Source of the DNA: a virus
DNA: 33,452 nucleotides
Direction: 5' to 3' (one strand)
IMG/VR virus record: IMGVR_UViG_3300042691_028952
Coordinates: 1-33,452 of that record
The stretch's first letter is position 1, and each line of letters opens with the position of its first letter. Shown piece after piece: positions 22,657-32,600 of this stretch. Below the pieces are notes generated by a model. The model was given only the letters and a program-made list of their open reading frames with translations. It made no database searches and had not been told where the DNA came from. The position numbers and the translations under genes are program-made.

Positions 22657-23615
22657 ACCTTGCCACCATGGCCGCCTTTGTCTGCGGCAAGGTTCGCCGC
22701 TCTGACGCTGGGAGCATTGCCAAGTGTAAGGAATTCCTTCGCCAGCGGTACCAGGTGCTTTACGATGAAAGCCTCTGGCGGGATTCGGTGTGGGCGTACG
22801 AATTCACATTCACGCCAAACCAGACGGATAAGCCAGAGAGCTACGCAGCGACCTACTTCCTGCCGTCCGTTGTCGATCGTCTTTTGGCTCTTCGGACCAC
22901 TGATAACTTCATGCGCAGCGTGGCCGAGGAAACGCTCTACCGGTCGAGCATCGACGAATTTGCCCAGAGCGGGACGCCTGTCCGATTCACAACAGGGGCG
23001 CCCGTGGTGGCCATCATCCCGGAGGATTACCCCTACAGCGACGCGCTTTTCGTCTCGGCGGCCGTTGCGGATGCCGGGATCGAATATTCCGTCACATACA
23101 TCGACGCCAACGGGGACAGGCAATCAATCTCTACCACGTTCGGCGCAGGCTCACAGGTGGCCGAGGATGTTCGCGTCCTTGAACGTGCCACAAAGCTTGC
23201 CACGACCGCGGCCGTCACGTTCCAGGGGTTCGAGGCTGCCGTTGACATCATCTCGGCAGCAGCAGCGGCTACAGCTTGGCCGGCGCGCACCCCGATCAAG
23301 CTCATCCCGATTCCCACCGCGGCCACCGTGTTCCGCGCGCTGGTCAAAAAGAAAGTCCTGCCGCTTGAGGATGATAACGACGTACCAGAGCTGCGCGGCG
23401 TAGACAATGCGTTGTTGGCAATGGCGCAAGGGGACATGCTGGAGCGTGAGCGGCAATACGGGAAGGCCGCCCAAAAGCACGGCGAAGGACTCGCGCTCCT
23501 GCAGGACCTGAAGAACCGCGCCTGCTACCAGGAAGACCAGCAAATGCAGATCGTTCCAGAAGTGACCGAGCCATCCGGCCAAGTTGAAGAGTGGAGCGGA
23601 AAAAACTACTGGTGA
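22653..23615 (+). CDS. Neck/tail-adaptor-like structural protein
   Basis: This 320-residue protein is encoded just before the beta-propeller tail gene. Residues 1-60 (MNLATMAAFVCGKVRRSDAG, FLRQRYQVLYDESLW) and the C-terminal GVDNALLAMAQGDMLERERQYGKA (about 260-285) resemble podovirus head-tail adaptor or tail-tube proteins. The centre is beta-rich with an inserted domain (about 125-215, IEYSVTYIDANGDRQSISTT). It has no signal peptide, unlike the genes upstream. It probably joins the portal to the tail hub. The exact homolog (gp4-like, gp11-like or other) cannot be named from sequence alone. Confidence 0.65.
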   Translation: MNLATMAAFVCGKVRRSDAGSIAKCKEFLRQRYQVLYDESLWRDSVWAYEFTFTPNQTDKPESYAATYFLPSVVDRLLALRTTDNFMRSVAEETLYRSSIDEFAQSGTPVRFTTGAPVVAIIPEDYPYSDALFVSAAVADAGIEYSVTYIDANGDRQSISTTFGAGSQVAEDVRVLERATKLATTAAVTFQGFEAAVDIISAAAAATAWPARTPIKLIPIPTAATVFRALVKKKVLPLEDDNDVPELRGVDNALLAMAQGDMLERERQYGKAAQKHGEGLALLQDLKNRACYQEDQQMQIVPEVTEPSGQVEEWSGKNYW

Positions 23616-23618
23616 CCA

Positions 23619-25211
23619 ATGGGACTCCGCTTCATCGACACGCTTGACGACGCGACGCTAGACGCCGAGCAAAAGAGCTGGGCCGGCGGTGCGGACGAAT
23701 TTCAGACGCCAACCATGCTCCCGCCGAACGTGGGCGGGCAGCTCGTCAACTGCATCGTGGAAGACAACGGCCGGCCGCGAAACCGGCCGGGGGCTGACCC
23801 GCTTGGTGACGCCGTCCTTGACGCTGGCCAACGCGTGCAGGCGCTCGCATACTTCGACACGCCGTCGCTCGAGTATCTTTACGCCTCGATCAATCTGTCG
23901 CTGCGCCAGTGGACCGGGGCTGCATGGTCGACGATTGCGGCCTACCCGTTCGGAGCTAACTCGATCGTTGACATGGTCCAGGGCGATGACCTGCTTTATT
24001 GCACGTCCGGGACCGGGGAGTGGTTCACCTACAGCGGATCGGCGTGGAGCGCGGGCCTCGGCTCCGGGGCAGGCGCGACGGGCGATCCGCCAAACGGCGC
24101 AACGATCCTTTGCTGGCACACAAACCGGATGTTTGCCACGGGCGCGATCGGTAGCTATTACGATCAGATTTACGTCTCATTTATTGCTGGCGCCGGGGCT
24201 AACCAGTGGAACCACACGGACTTCGCCTTTCGTGTCGGCCGCGGCGAGGGCGAGCGTATCGTTGCCATGGCAAGCGGCCGTGGAAACTGGCTGTTCGTCG
24301 GCAAGGAAGGATCGATCTTCGCCGTCGACACTGACCCGGCTGCCACGACTGCGGCCGCATGGTTCATCTATCGAGTGTCGAAAGACCTTGGCGTGATTGG
24401 TAAGCGTGCAATGTTGATGGCAGGCTCCTCTCTCTGGGTCATCTCGTCCGATCTGGCGCTTCGCGAGATCCTGCCGTCAACCGTCGAGGATACCCCGTTT
24501 GAAATCGCCCCGCCGGCTAGTGAGCCAGCCAAACCGTATTTCGACCGCATCAACCGCGCGGCTCAGTCGAAGATCGTCCTGCACAAGTACGGCCGATACC
24601 TCATGGCCGCGGTGCCGTTGGATGCGGCGACCGAGCCGAGTCACGTCCTTGTCTGGAATTTGCGCCTTCGAGCGCCTGACGGCCGCCCTGCGTTCATTGG
24701 TGTTTGGACTGGATGGACGCCCACCGTCTTTGCGACGACGCGCTTTGCCGGCGTGGAGCGGTTCATCATCGGGGATTCGGCCGGCTACGTCAACGAGTGG
24801 AAGGACTACGAAGACCAAACCGAGGATGCCACTTACCAAGACAACGGCGAGGACGTTCTTTGCACGATCCGCGGTCGGTCGTGGGACTTTGGGAGCCAAC
24901 GCAATCCGAAGGACGCGGAGAGCTGCGAGCTGCAATTTGTGGACTCGACGGCGGACGTTGACGCCGTGGCCTACTTCGACGGCGAAGAGCAACTGCGCTG
25001 GAGTCTGAGCCTCGAGGAAACGCAAAACGAGCTTCCATTGGATCTTCCGTTTGATTTGGCCGTTCTTGGTCCTACCAGAGCACCTAAGAACATGGATGAT
25101 CTGGTTGAATTCCGTGAAATGTATCTTGAGATCGTGCAGACTACGGCGGGCCGGGTGGAGTTGAAATCAATGGCGGCCAGCGCCTTTGCCAACACGCAGG
25201 CAAACGAATGA
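23619..25211 (+). CDS. Beta-propeller tail hub / stabilisation protein
   Basis: This 530-residue protein starts four bases after the adaptor stop. Repeated blade-like segments are visible: LEYLYASINLSLRQWTGAAW, LLYCTSGTGEWFTYSGSAW, NRMFATGAIGSYYDQIYVSF, GNWLFVGKEGSIFAVDTDP and RFIIGDSAGYVNEWKDYEDQ. This layout matches the P22 gp10-type stabilisation/tail-hub family, which plugs the portal and holds fibres or the needle. The N-terminus has a short MLPPNVGGQLVNCIVEDNG-type lead seen in this class. The C-terminal 110 residues are a separate beta domain. It fits the tail order adaptor-propeller. Confidence 0.75.
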   Translation: MGLRFIDTLDDATLDAEQKSWAGGADEFQTPTMLPPNVGGQLVNCIVEDNGRPRNRPGADPLGDAVLDAGQRVQALAYFDTPSLEYLYASINLSLRQWTGAAWSTIAAYPFGANSIVDMVQGDDLLYCTSGTGEWFTYSGSAWSAGLGSGAGATGDPPNGATILCWHTNRMFATGAIGSYYDQIYVSFIAGAGANQWNHTDFAFRVGRGEGERIVAMASGRGNWLFVGKEGSIFAVDTDPAATTAAAWFIYRVSKDLGVIGKRAMLMAGSSLWVISSDLALREILPSTVEDTPFEIAPPASEPAKPYFDRINRAAQSKIVLHKYGRYLMAAVPLDAATEPSHVLVWNLRLRAPDGRPAFIGVWTGWTPTVFATTRFAGVERFIIGDSAGYVNEWKDYEDQTEDATYQDNGEDVLCTIRGRSWDFGSQRNPKDAESCELQFVDSTADVDAVAYFDGEEQLRWSLSLEETQNELPLDLPFDLAVLGPTRAPKNMDDLVEFREMYLEIVQTTAGRVELKSMAASAFANTQANE

Positions 25212-25765
25212 AGAACCGAGACGCGATTTTGACCGAGGCGAGCAACGGGAACCTGGCGGCGCTGGATTTCCTGAAGGCGTTCGCGCGGCGGGCGCATTGG
25301 GTGGATGACCTTTGCGACCGGGACCAATGCTGGGATGGCCCATGGTACGCGCCGGAGAAGTTCGCCCAAGAGGAAGCCGACTGGCTTACGGTCCTGACCG
25401 GCAACCCGTTCTTCCTGGCGCACCGGGCACAGCTCGTCCCGTCCATGGTTCTCGCGCTCTCGGCGTGGGCTGACTCACACAAGTTTTCCGCCGGCCAAGA
25501 GTCAGTGCTGAAAGGCCAATGGCACGAAGTTGTTTGGCTTGTGGCGTGGCTTACGGGCGGGTGGGAGGCGATGCGGCAGGCGTGCGCGAATCGGGAGTAT
25601 TCGGTTGATGTTCCGATCGGAGTGAACAAGCCGGGTTACTCGACGATGTTTTACGACGGGAAAACTGTTTGCCGCCATCAGCCACTTGGGCCGATGTGTG
25701 GGGAATGCTTGGCTAAGGATGCCGCGGCAGCGGACAAGGAAGGAGCAAATGGGGCTTTGCGATAA
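25208..25765 (+). CDS. Conserved phage protein of unknown function (WVDDLCD-type)
   Basis: This 185-residue, largely helical protein starts at an ATGA overlap. The segment HWVDDLCDRDQ (about residues 30-40), the NPFFLAHRAQLVPSMVLALS helix and HEVVWLVAWLTGGWEAMRQA resemble an unnamed podovirus family placed between tail-hub and internal virion genes. The C-terminal 30 residues contain CRHQPLGPMCGECLA, a possible small zinc site (Cys-x9-Cys-x2-Cys with a His). I know no function. It overlaps the next gene by 17 bases. Confidence 0.55.
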   Translation: MKNRDAILTEASNGNLAALDFLKAFARRAHWVDDLCDRDQCWDGPWYAPEKFAQEEADWLTVLTGNPFFLAHRAQLVPSMVLALSAWADSHKFSAGQESVLKGQWHEVVWLVAWLTGGWEAMRQACANREYSVDVPIGVNKPGYSTMFYDGKTVCRHQPLGPMCGECLAKDAAAADKEGANGALR

Positions 25766-26735
25766 CGATCCTCCCGATCCATCAAAGGGCTACATCGCCG
25801 GCGCTAAAGCCGACCTTGAGACGATGCAGCAGCGGCGAGCGATCGAAGTCGCCGCGATGCTCGGCCGGGGTGTCAACGTCCGGATGCCTGGCGCGAAGGG
25901 CGATCAGGCTTTCGACTTTACCGGATTCGGCGATGCCGACTTTGCCGCCAATTACGGCGATCAACTCGTCGGCCAGATGCTGCAGATCCAGCGAGATCTT
26001 GGTCCGGCCTACGTCGAGCAGCGCCTCGCCGAGCTTGAGATGGCCGATCCGGAAGGTGCGGCGATGCGGCGCCGCCTCTGGGACGTCATCAAGACCGGGG
26101 TCGAGGCAGGCCCGACCGACCGCCCGGACCTGCAGGCGCTCCAGGACAGCATCATGCAGGACATGGAATCGGCCGGGACGCTGTCCGACCGCACGCGCCA
26201 GCAGGTATCCCAAGGCGTTTTAGGCGGGCAGGTCGCGCGCGGGAACTATCTGGGCAACGCGGCGGCATCGGAAGAAGCCGGCGCGCTTGTGCGCGCGGGC
26301 GAGGCGCAGCGAGCGCAGCGCCAGGCGCAGGCGATGGCTTTCCTGACTGGTCAACTGTCGCCAGCCGACGCCGCGCAGAGAGAGAGCCAACAGAATATGG
26401 CCAATCTCGGAGCGTTCATCGGCGGGGAGACACCGCAAGCGCAGTTCGGTCAACTGTCAGGCGCGCAAGGCGGCGCCGCCCCGTTCGGTGGAAATGCACC
26501 AGGGACCGGCGCCGATCCGGCCGCTGGATTGATAGGTATGGACTGGCAGAATGCCCGCTATGCTGCACAGCAGCAGCAGGTCAATCCGTGGATTGCCGGC
26601 ATCGGGGGAGCGTTCGGGGGCGTGGGCATGTATTACAACATGGGCGGCGGTGGCAACCGTGGCGTAGCCCAGCCGGCCGGGCTGATGGGCGGATGGCAGC
26701 AGAATTTCGGCGCCGCAAACGCGGGCCAGGTCTGA
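25749..26735 (+). CDS. Internal virion / ejection-like protein, paralogue 1
   Basis: This protein has 328 residues from the ATG at 25749, with GGAAGGAG just upstream; the longer frame overlaps the previous gene. It is Ala/Gln/Gly-rich and helical, with GFGDADFAANYGDQLVGQML and LAELEMADPEGAAMRRRLWD (about 55-115), then AQAMAFLTGQLSPADAAQRE and MANLGAFIGGETPQAQFGQL (about 190-240), and a Gly-rich hydrophobic end (IAGIGGAFGGVGMYYNMGGG). The same segments recur in the gene at 27634. Such Ala/Gly-rich proteins after the tail genes of podoviruses are often capsid-internal proteins ejected with the DNA. That role is inferred from composition and place. Confidence 0.65.
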   Translation: MGLCDNDPPDPSKGYIAGAKADLETMQQRRAIEVAAMLGRGVNVRMPGAKGDQAFDFTGFGDADFAANYGDQLVGQMLQIQRDLGPAYVEQRLAELEMADPEGAAMRRRLWDVIKTGVEAGPTDRPDLQALQDSIMQDMESAGTLSDRTRQQVSQGVLGGQVARGNYLGNAAASEEAGALVRAGEAQRAQRQAQAMAFLTGQLSPADAAQRESQQNMANLGAFIGGETPQAQFGQLSGAQGGAAPFGGNAPGTGADPAAGLIGMDWQNARYAAQQQQVNPWIAGIGGAFGGVGMYYNMGGGGNRGVAQPAGLMGGWQQNFGAANAGQV

Positions 26736-26744
26736 ACAAAACAT

Positions 26745-27155
26745 ATGAGCAAAAAAGCACAGCAAACGGAGGGGCTTGCAGCCCCGCAGGAGTTCAACGA
26801 AGAGGCGATCACCGCGACTGAGACACATCCAACGCCAAAAGTCTTGGTCGCCCGTGACAAGTTCATCTATGCGGCCCAGCGTCCCACGCGGGACGTGACG
26901 ATCCCAGCATCTGGCGGACGCACCCGCGTCGTGGTGGTCGTCGACAAAGACAAGTTTTGGAGCGTGTTCGGCCGGGAATTGTCGTCGCGCGCGTCGTGCC
27001 TGACGGTGAGGCCAAAAAGCGGGCATGTTCTGGTGTTCGACAAAGCCGGCGAGATGCTGGCCAAGTACGAATCCAAGGCGGACGCCCGGGCGCGGCTCAA
27101 AGAGGCGCAGGTCGATCTGTCAACCGTCGCCAACGCGCATTTATTGAAAGATTGA
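26745..27155 (+). CDS. Conserved phage protein of unknown function
   Basis: This 136-residue protein starts nine bases after the previous stop. After a polar N-terminus it has FIYAAQRPTRDVTIPASGGR, VVVVVDKDKFWSVFGRELSS and ASCLTVRPKSGHVLVFDKAG, an alternating beta pattern, then a helical end (KADARARLKEAQVDLSTVAN). I recall similar short proteins among podovirus internal genes but no function. It ends in TTGA shared with the next gene's TTG start. A virion-assembly accessory role would fit its neighbours. Confidence 0.5.
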   Translation: MSKKAQQTEGLAAPQEFNEEAITATETHPTPKVLVARDKFIYAAQRPTRDVTIPASGGRTRVVVVVDKDKFWSVFGRELSSRASCLTVRPKSGHVLVFDKAGEMLAKYESKADARARLKEAQVDLSTVANAHLLKD

Positions 27156-27637
27156 CCACGATCCAACAGAACGACGCAGCAGCGAAGCGCGTGGACGTCC
27201 TCCAGCATGCGCTCGCTTCATTTCCGCCGGTCGAATGCCCGGTCGTGCATCGGTTCACTCCGGGGCTGTATTCCCGCGAGATGCTGATGCCAGCAGGGTC
27301 GTGCGTTGTTGGGTGCATCCACAAAACGGAGCATCAATTCGCCGTCCTGTCGGGGCTCGCCTACGTGTGGAACGGGGAAAGCGTAGAGTTGGTCGGGCAT
27401 GGGTTTGTTGGCGTAACGAAGCCGGGTGCCCGGCGGGTGGCCCTCGTAGTCGAGGATTTCCGCTGGGTTACGTTCCATCCGACGACCAAGACTAGCATGA
27501 AGGATCTGGAGGATGAGCTGGTCGAGAAGCCAGATGTCGGCTACGTGGCGAGCGACCCGGAAAGCCAAGCGCCGCTCGCTGACATCACGCGGGCGCTGTT
27601 TGGGTTGGCAAGCATCGAGAAAAAGGCAATCACATGA
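27152..27637 (+). CDS. Cupin-like phage protein
   Basis: This protein has 161 residues from a TTG at 27152 that overlaps the previous stop (TTGA); an upstream in-frame stretch is a shadow of the previous gene. The core has HRFTPGLYSREMLMPAGSCV, GCIHKTEHQFAVLSGLAYVW, then GVTKPGARRVALVVEDFRWV and TFHPTTKT, a small double-stranded beta-helix. HKTEH sits where cupins place metal-binding His and Glu residues. Phage proteins of this kind occur near tail and ejection genes; whether they are enzymes or structural folds is unknown. The start codon is rare, but no better in-frame start with a ribosome-binding site was seen. Confidence 0.65.
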   Translation: MTTIQQNDAAAKRVDVLQHALASFPPVECPVVHRFTPGLYSREMLMPAGSCVVGCIHKTEHQFAVLSGLAYVWNGESVELVGHGFVGVTKPGARRVALVVEDFRWVTFHPTTKTSMKDLEDELVEKPDVGYVASDPESQAPLADITRALFGLASIEKKAIT

Positions 27638-28824
27638 GCTGGGGAGCAATAGCGGCGGCAGTGGTGGGCACGGCGTTATCCGCTGGGGCAGCGGTGGCGA
27701 TGCAGCCCGAGTATTCCGACCCGAAGAAGCAATCGCGGAAGGTCGTCAACGCGGCGCTGAAGGCACTGCCGGGCCAGCGCAAGGCCGAAGCCGCCGCGCG
27801 CCTTGGCGTCGAAGTCGAATACGAGGCCGACAACTGGATCCGCCCGCGGGACGCCTATAAGCAGGGCCTGATCACTAAGGAGCAATGGGATTACTTCCAG
27901 GACCTGAACGAAGAGGGGTCCGGCGGGTGGATGCAGGACAACCTAATCCCCGGGACGGAACCGATCGCGAGTGGCCCGGGTAAACCGGACGACAACCGCA
28001 AGGGCAAGCATTTCGGCTACGGTGTCCGGGTCAAAGACGGGAAAATGCAGATCAACTTGGGCAAGCGGAAGGCGGACTTTCGCGGGCTCGGGGACGCCGA
28101 GGTGCAAGGGCAACTCGCGCGCCAAATGGCCGAGGTGCAGATGGACCTGCAAAAGAAATACGGGGCCGACTTCGTCGAGGAAGCCCGGAAGCAGCAGGAG
28201 TTGGCCGACCCGGAAGGAGCGGCCGCCCGGCGGATGCTGGCCGACGAGGTCAACCGGATGGAAGACGAGCGGGCGACCCGAAGGCGTCCCGTGGCCGACG
28301 CGCTCGACGCTCAGATCATCGGCGATCTGACGTCTGGAAGCGGACTGGACGCCGAGTCAGACGCGGCCATTGCCGAGGTTCTGGCGCGCCGAGGCGGAAC
28401 CACTCTGGGCGACGACGACATTGCCGCGGCGCTCGAAAGTGGGATTGCCGGGGACGCTCGCACAAGCGCCCGGATGCAACGAGCGTTGTCCTACCTGGGC
28501 AGCGGCAACTCGCCCACGGATGCGGCGTTTAGGGACCGCCAGCAGAGCGTGGCGAACATGGCCGCTTTTCTTGGCGGGCGGACGCCTCAGAGCCAGTTTC
28601 AGGGCAACCAGGCCGCCCAGCAGGGGGCTTCGCCGATGCCGCAGGCCGGCGGACTTCCGAACGTGCCAGGGAATCTCAACCAGCAGGCCGGCCAAGTCGG
28701 ACTTGGGGCTTATCAGTCGGGCGTTAGAAACGCCGCGGTCAACCCGTACATGGCCGGCCTGGCGCTGGCCATCCAGGGCGCTGGGACTGCCGGGCAAGCA
28801 GGATGGCAACCGCTCAAAAAGTGA
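27634..28824 (+). CDS. Internal virion / ejection-like protein, paralogue 2
   Basis: This 396-residue protein starts at an ATGA overlap. A hydrophobic Ala/Gly N-terminus (SWGAIAAAVVGTALSAGAAV) suits membrane insertion on ejection. The next 110 residues include DAYKQGLITKEQWDYFQDLN, and the rest matches the paralogue at 25749: GLGDAEVQGQLARQMAEVQM, QELADPEGAAARRMLADEV, RALSYLGSGNSPTDAAFRDR and MAAFLGGRTPQSQFQGNQAA. This gene is longer by an N-terminal part the other lacks. An internal capsid protein that leaves with the DNA is the likely role, by composition and place. A structural scaffold of the tail tip is less likely. Confidence 0.65.
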   Translation: MSWGAIAAAVVGTALSAGAAVAMQPEYSDPKKQSRKVVNAALKALPGQRKAEAAARLGVEVEYEADNWIRPRDAYKQGLITKEQWDYFQDLNEEGSGGWMQDNLIPGTEPIASGPGKPDDNRKGKHFGYGVRVKDGKMQINLGKRKADFRGLGDAEVQGQLARQMAEVQMDLQKKYGADFVEEARKQQELADPEGAAARRMLADEVNRMEDERATRRRPVADALDAQIIGDLTSGSGLDAESDAAIAEVLARRGGTTLGDDDIAAALESGIAGDARTSARMQRALSYLGSGNSPTDAAFRDRQQSVANMAAFLGGRTPQSQFQGNQAAQQGASPMPQAGGLPNVPGNLNQQAGQVGLGAYQSGVRNAAVNPYMAGLALAIQGAGTAGQAGWQPLKK

Positions 28825-28828
28825 CCTT

Positions 28829-29629
28829 ATGACACCGCAGGAATTGCAGATACTTTTGGGGACGATGCGCGACGCCGGGGACTCGTTCGCACGCAATCGG
28901 CAGATGACCGCACGCAAGCAGGATGTCGACCTTGATCGGGCCATGCGGCAGGACGAGGCGGCATCGGACCGTAATTGGCGTTCGCAGGAGGCCGAGAAGG
29001 ATCGTGGACTTCGCGAGCGAGAGCTTCAGGAAAACCGGGACTGGCGCGAGGAGATGAAAAAAGCGCAGTCGGAGGCAAACGCGGAGCAGCGCGAGGCGGC
29101 AATGTTCAGGGTTCTAGGCGAGATGAACGAGGCCGGCGCCCTGACCGACGAGGGGCTGGCCGTCATGCAGCAGCAGATCGAGAAGAAGTTTGGGCCGACG
29201 GGGATCGGTGTGAAGCTGTTCCGGCGGCCGCCTCCTAAGGTGGTTTCACCTTCTGCGGACAGGGATAGGCTTGATCTTGCCGAGGATTACCGGGCGCGGA
29301 TGGCGGTGTCTAAAGATCCCGAGGAACAGACACGATTCAAGGCCATCGCCGAACGGCTGGAGCGCGGTGGGACGCCGGAATCCGAGGGGTCGGCCGAGAT
29401 CACGGAGGAAGTCGGACCAATCGACCCGCTGACCGGCAAAGGCAAGGCCAGCGTTCGGCGCAAGGTGCCACGGGACGCACTCGCGGATGAGATGCGGCGC
29501 ATCAGTGGACCGGCGACCGGCGACGTGCCAGAAGCGCCCACAGACCCGAAGGCGCGCAAACCCGGGACGGTTTATCAGACGCCAAAAGGGGCGCTGAAAT
29601 GGACCGGCACAGGATGGGTGAAGCCGTGA
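28829..29629 (+). CDS. Charged coiled-coil internal virion-like protein
   Basis: This protein has 266 residues from the ATG at 28829, four bases after the upstream stop. The N-terminal third is a highly charged helix (QDVDLDRAMRQDEAASDRNW, ERELQENRDWREEMKKAQSE), clearly coiled-coil. A globular middle has LTDEGLAVMQQQIEKKFGPT, and the C-terminus PGTVYQTPKGALKWTGTGW matches short ends I recall on podovirus internal proteins. No catalytic motif. Its position between the paralogue and the giant gene suggests part of the ejected complex. The second half (EEVGPIDPLTGKGKASVRRK) is probably partly disordered. Confidence 0.6.
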   Translation: MTPQELQILLGTMRDAGDSFARNRQMTARKQDVDLDRAMRQDEAASDRNWRSQEAEKDRGLRERELQENRDWREEMKKAQSEANAEQREAAMFRVLGEMNEAGALTDEGLAVMQQQIEKKFGPTGIGVKLFRRPPPKVVSPSADRDRLDLAEDYRARMAVSKDPEEQTRFKAIAERLERGGTPESEGSAEITEEVGPIDPLTGKGKASVRRKVPRDALADEMRRISGPATGDVPEAPTDPKARKPGTVYQTPKGALKWTGTGWVKP

Positions 29630-29632
29630 TTT

Positions 29633-32600
29633 ATGCCCGAAATCGAGCTTTCAGATGCGGAGGTGTTTGGACCATCCGACGGCGAGCTGTCAGACGCTGA
29701 CGTTTTTGGCTTAGAAGCCCCGGGCGTCTTGGGTGGAATGGCGTCGTCGTTGGAGCGTGGCGTCAAATCCGCCCAGATGATGGCGCCGACGCTGGCCTTG
29801 GCGGGCTCTCCACAGCCCGGGGCGACCATGCGCCAGCAGCACCGGGCGTTCACTCAGGCGATGGAGGATCCCCGTTACGGCTTCGGCCTTTCGCTGGCCG
29901 GGGATGACCCGGCGCAAATGGCCAAGGTCGAAAGCCTGTTCGGGCCCGGTCGAAGGCTTGAACAGCACATCGAGGCGCCCAAGGCCGCCATCCGCGAAGT
30001 GTGGGCTGGCGTCGTTTCTGAGATGGCCGGCGAGCGTGAAGCCATCCCGAGGAGCAAAGCCCAGCAGGAACTCGCGGCCGCGAAGTCCTCCGGGGACAAG
30101 TGGGCGGTGTTCCGTAAGTATCCCGGACAGGTCGTTTCCTCGATCGTTCTCGAAAGCCTTCCGCCGTCGCTTGCAGGCGCCGCGGTGGGTGGCGTGACAG
30201 GTGGCCCGGCGGGCATGGCGGCGGGCGTTGGTCTGTCCAGCGCGGCCAATGAGTTCTCTGCGGAATTCCTCGGGGAAGCCCAGCGCGCCGGCTACGACCC
30301 GACCAAGACCGAGGATCTTGCCCGGTTCCTGACGTCGCCGGACTATGACACCGCGGTGTCAAAGGCCCTGACCCGGGCGACAATCGTAGGCGGTGTTGAC
30401 GCGGCTACCGCTGGGGCCGCCGGGAAGTTCATTCAGCCTGCGCTCAAGCTCGGGCTGGCCAAGGTAGCGCTGGCGACCGGGAAAGAGGCCGCCATACAGG
30501 TGGGCGGCGGTGTTGGCGGCGAACTGGTGGCGCAGGCGGCCACGAAGGGCGTGCAGCCGTTCGACTGGTTTGATATCGCCATGGAGGGCATTGCGGAACT
30601 GGCGACAGGCCCGGCCGAGGCTTACGGCAACATCCGGGCAGCACAGAAGACGGTGGGGGCACCGGCGGAATTGCAGGATCGCGCGATCGGCATCGTGGCC
30701 CCGCCCACACCGGGACCGCCGGGGCATGCGCCGATTGGACAGCCTATTGGCCGGGTCAACGCTGAAACCCCGGCACAGGCCACGCCGGCCGCGCCGGCCG
30801 CCCAACCGACATTGGACTCGCTGAAGGAACTGCAGGACGCAATGCGCGGCAATCAGGTGCGGCCGGGCCCGCTTATTCCGCGTCAGCAACCGGAGATCGC
30901 AACGCCTCAGCCGGATGTGCCAGTCGAATCGAGGGATATTGAAGCGGAGGTGAAGGCTCTCCTTGCGCGAAAGCGAGAGACCGTTTCTAAGGAAGATCTG
31001 GCCAACCGCGAGTTTGTCCGGCGATCGAACGAAGAGGCCAAGAAATACATCGAGAATCCCGACAAGTCTTACGAGACGCTGGCGGATGACGAGTTGCAGA
31101 TGCTGGCCGCCCTTGGCGACGGGAAGGCCCGGGCAGAGCGGAGGAAGCGCAAGAGCGCGGCCGTGCGCGATGACAAGCTGGCGACGGCAGAGCCGCAGAT
31201 TCAGACGGTGGAAACGGCAGTTAAGGCACCGGATGCGCCAGCGGCACCGTCTGAGATCCCGGAGTATTGGAAAAAGCAGGAACGCGAGAGGAAACAAGCG
31301 GAAGACCTAGAGATCATGGCGTCCGTCTTGCGGACCGTTCCAGGGCTTCAGAACTACGTTGGAGAAAAGAAATCAACAGCCGACAAAGCACCCGACCAAC
31401 CCACCCGCGTTTCCGTTGACGACATGGACGCAATCGAGCGCGCCTTGGATCGAGCGGAGCCAAAACTAGCTTCAGCCGCCCCGGAGTTGCAGGATCGGGA
31501 CGTGGGGCTTGTGGCACCGGAGCCACCGGGACCACCTGAGACACCGAATGTCCAACCGATTGACGCCGCGCCGGAACCTGCCACAGTGCCTCCAGTTGGG
31601 CCGCGCGCCCCAGAAACTATCACCGGCTCCAATGAGGGAAAAGCCTCTGAAATGCCGGCGGAGGTTGGTGCGAGTCCTTCCCCCAGGCGCGCGGCCCGGC
31701 GCTTCTCCGATCGCCCCATCGACATCATCGACCACATCGAGGCCGAAGTTGGCAAAATCCGCACGATTTCAGCCGCGAACAAGCGGGATGCGTCGTTGTA
31801 CGAAGGCTGGCAGGAATTGCGCTCTTTAGGGGCAGCCCGGCGCCTGCTGAGCGCATCCGGGAACGCTGTTCCACCGGACATTGCCTTGAAGGCGATGATC
31901 GACAAACGGGTCTTGCCTGAGTCTGCCACAGTTGACGATTTCCGGGATGCCATCCGAGACGCTGCACTGGCGCGACGAGGTGACCGAAAATCAAAGACGG
32001 CCGAGGGGCGCGCCCTGGAAACCGAGGAACAGCAATACGAGGCTTTCAGAAAGACCGGAATCAATCGGCGCAATGTTCCAGGCGTGCCGGTGACAGACTT
32101 GATCATTGGTGACGAATTCACCTTGAACGGGACCAAGGTCAAGGTGGCGGATTTCATCTTGGACGAGGACACGCAGGACGTGATCGCAGTCATCCTTGAG
32201 GATGGGAATCGGTTTGGCGTGCAGCGCGTCGACGGGCAGGAAGTGATCCGTCCGGACGAAGGGAGCTTGAAGAGGGAGGCGGCGGAGTTTGGGCCGGCAG
32301 AGGAACCGGAACCGGCGCAATCCAGTGGGGAAAAGTTCAAGGCATACCTCGCAGAGATGGACCAGCGCAAGGCGGCCAAGAAGGTTAAGATTGACGAGAC
32401 AGTCAGTGAAGCCGGCGAATCTGGAACCGTTGAACTTACGAGCCAGAAAGACTCCACACGCAGGCTGATTGTCAGCCAGGAGCCAACGGATCCAACACAG
32501 TGGCGAGTAACGCGGATCGATTCCGTTGGGCCTGCTGGGCATAATGTTTTTCCTACCCGCGACGCTGCGCTGCGAGCGGCCGCCGGCGAAGGGTTTTCAA

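Noticed and set aside
30359-32457. Two long minus-strand open frames under the giant gene
   Set aside because: The plus-strand frame is continuous over 3.8 kb with coherent domains; the minus frames are Arg/Leu- or Ser/Pro-rich with no motifs.
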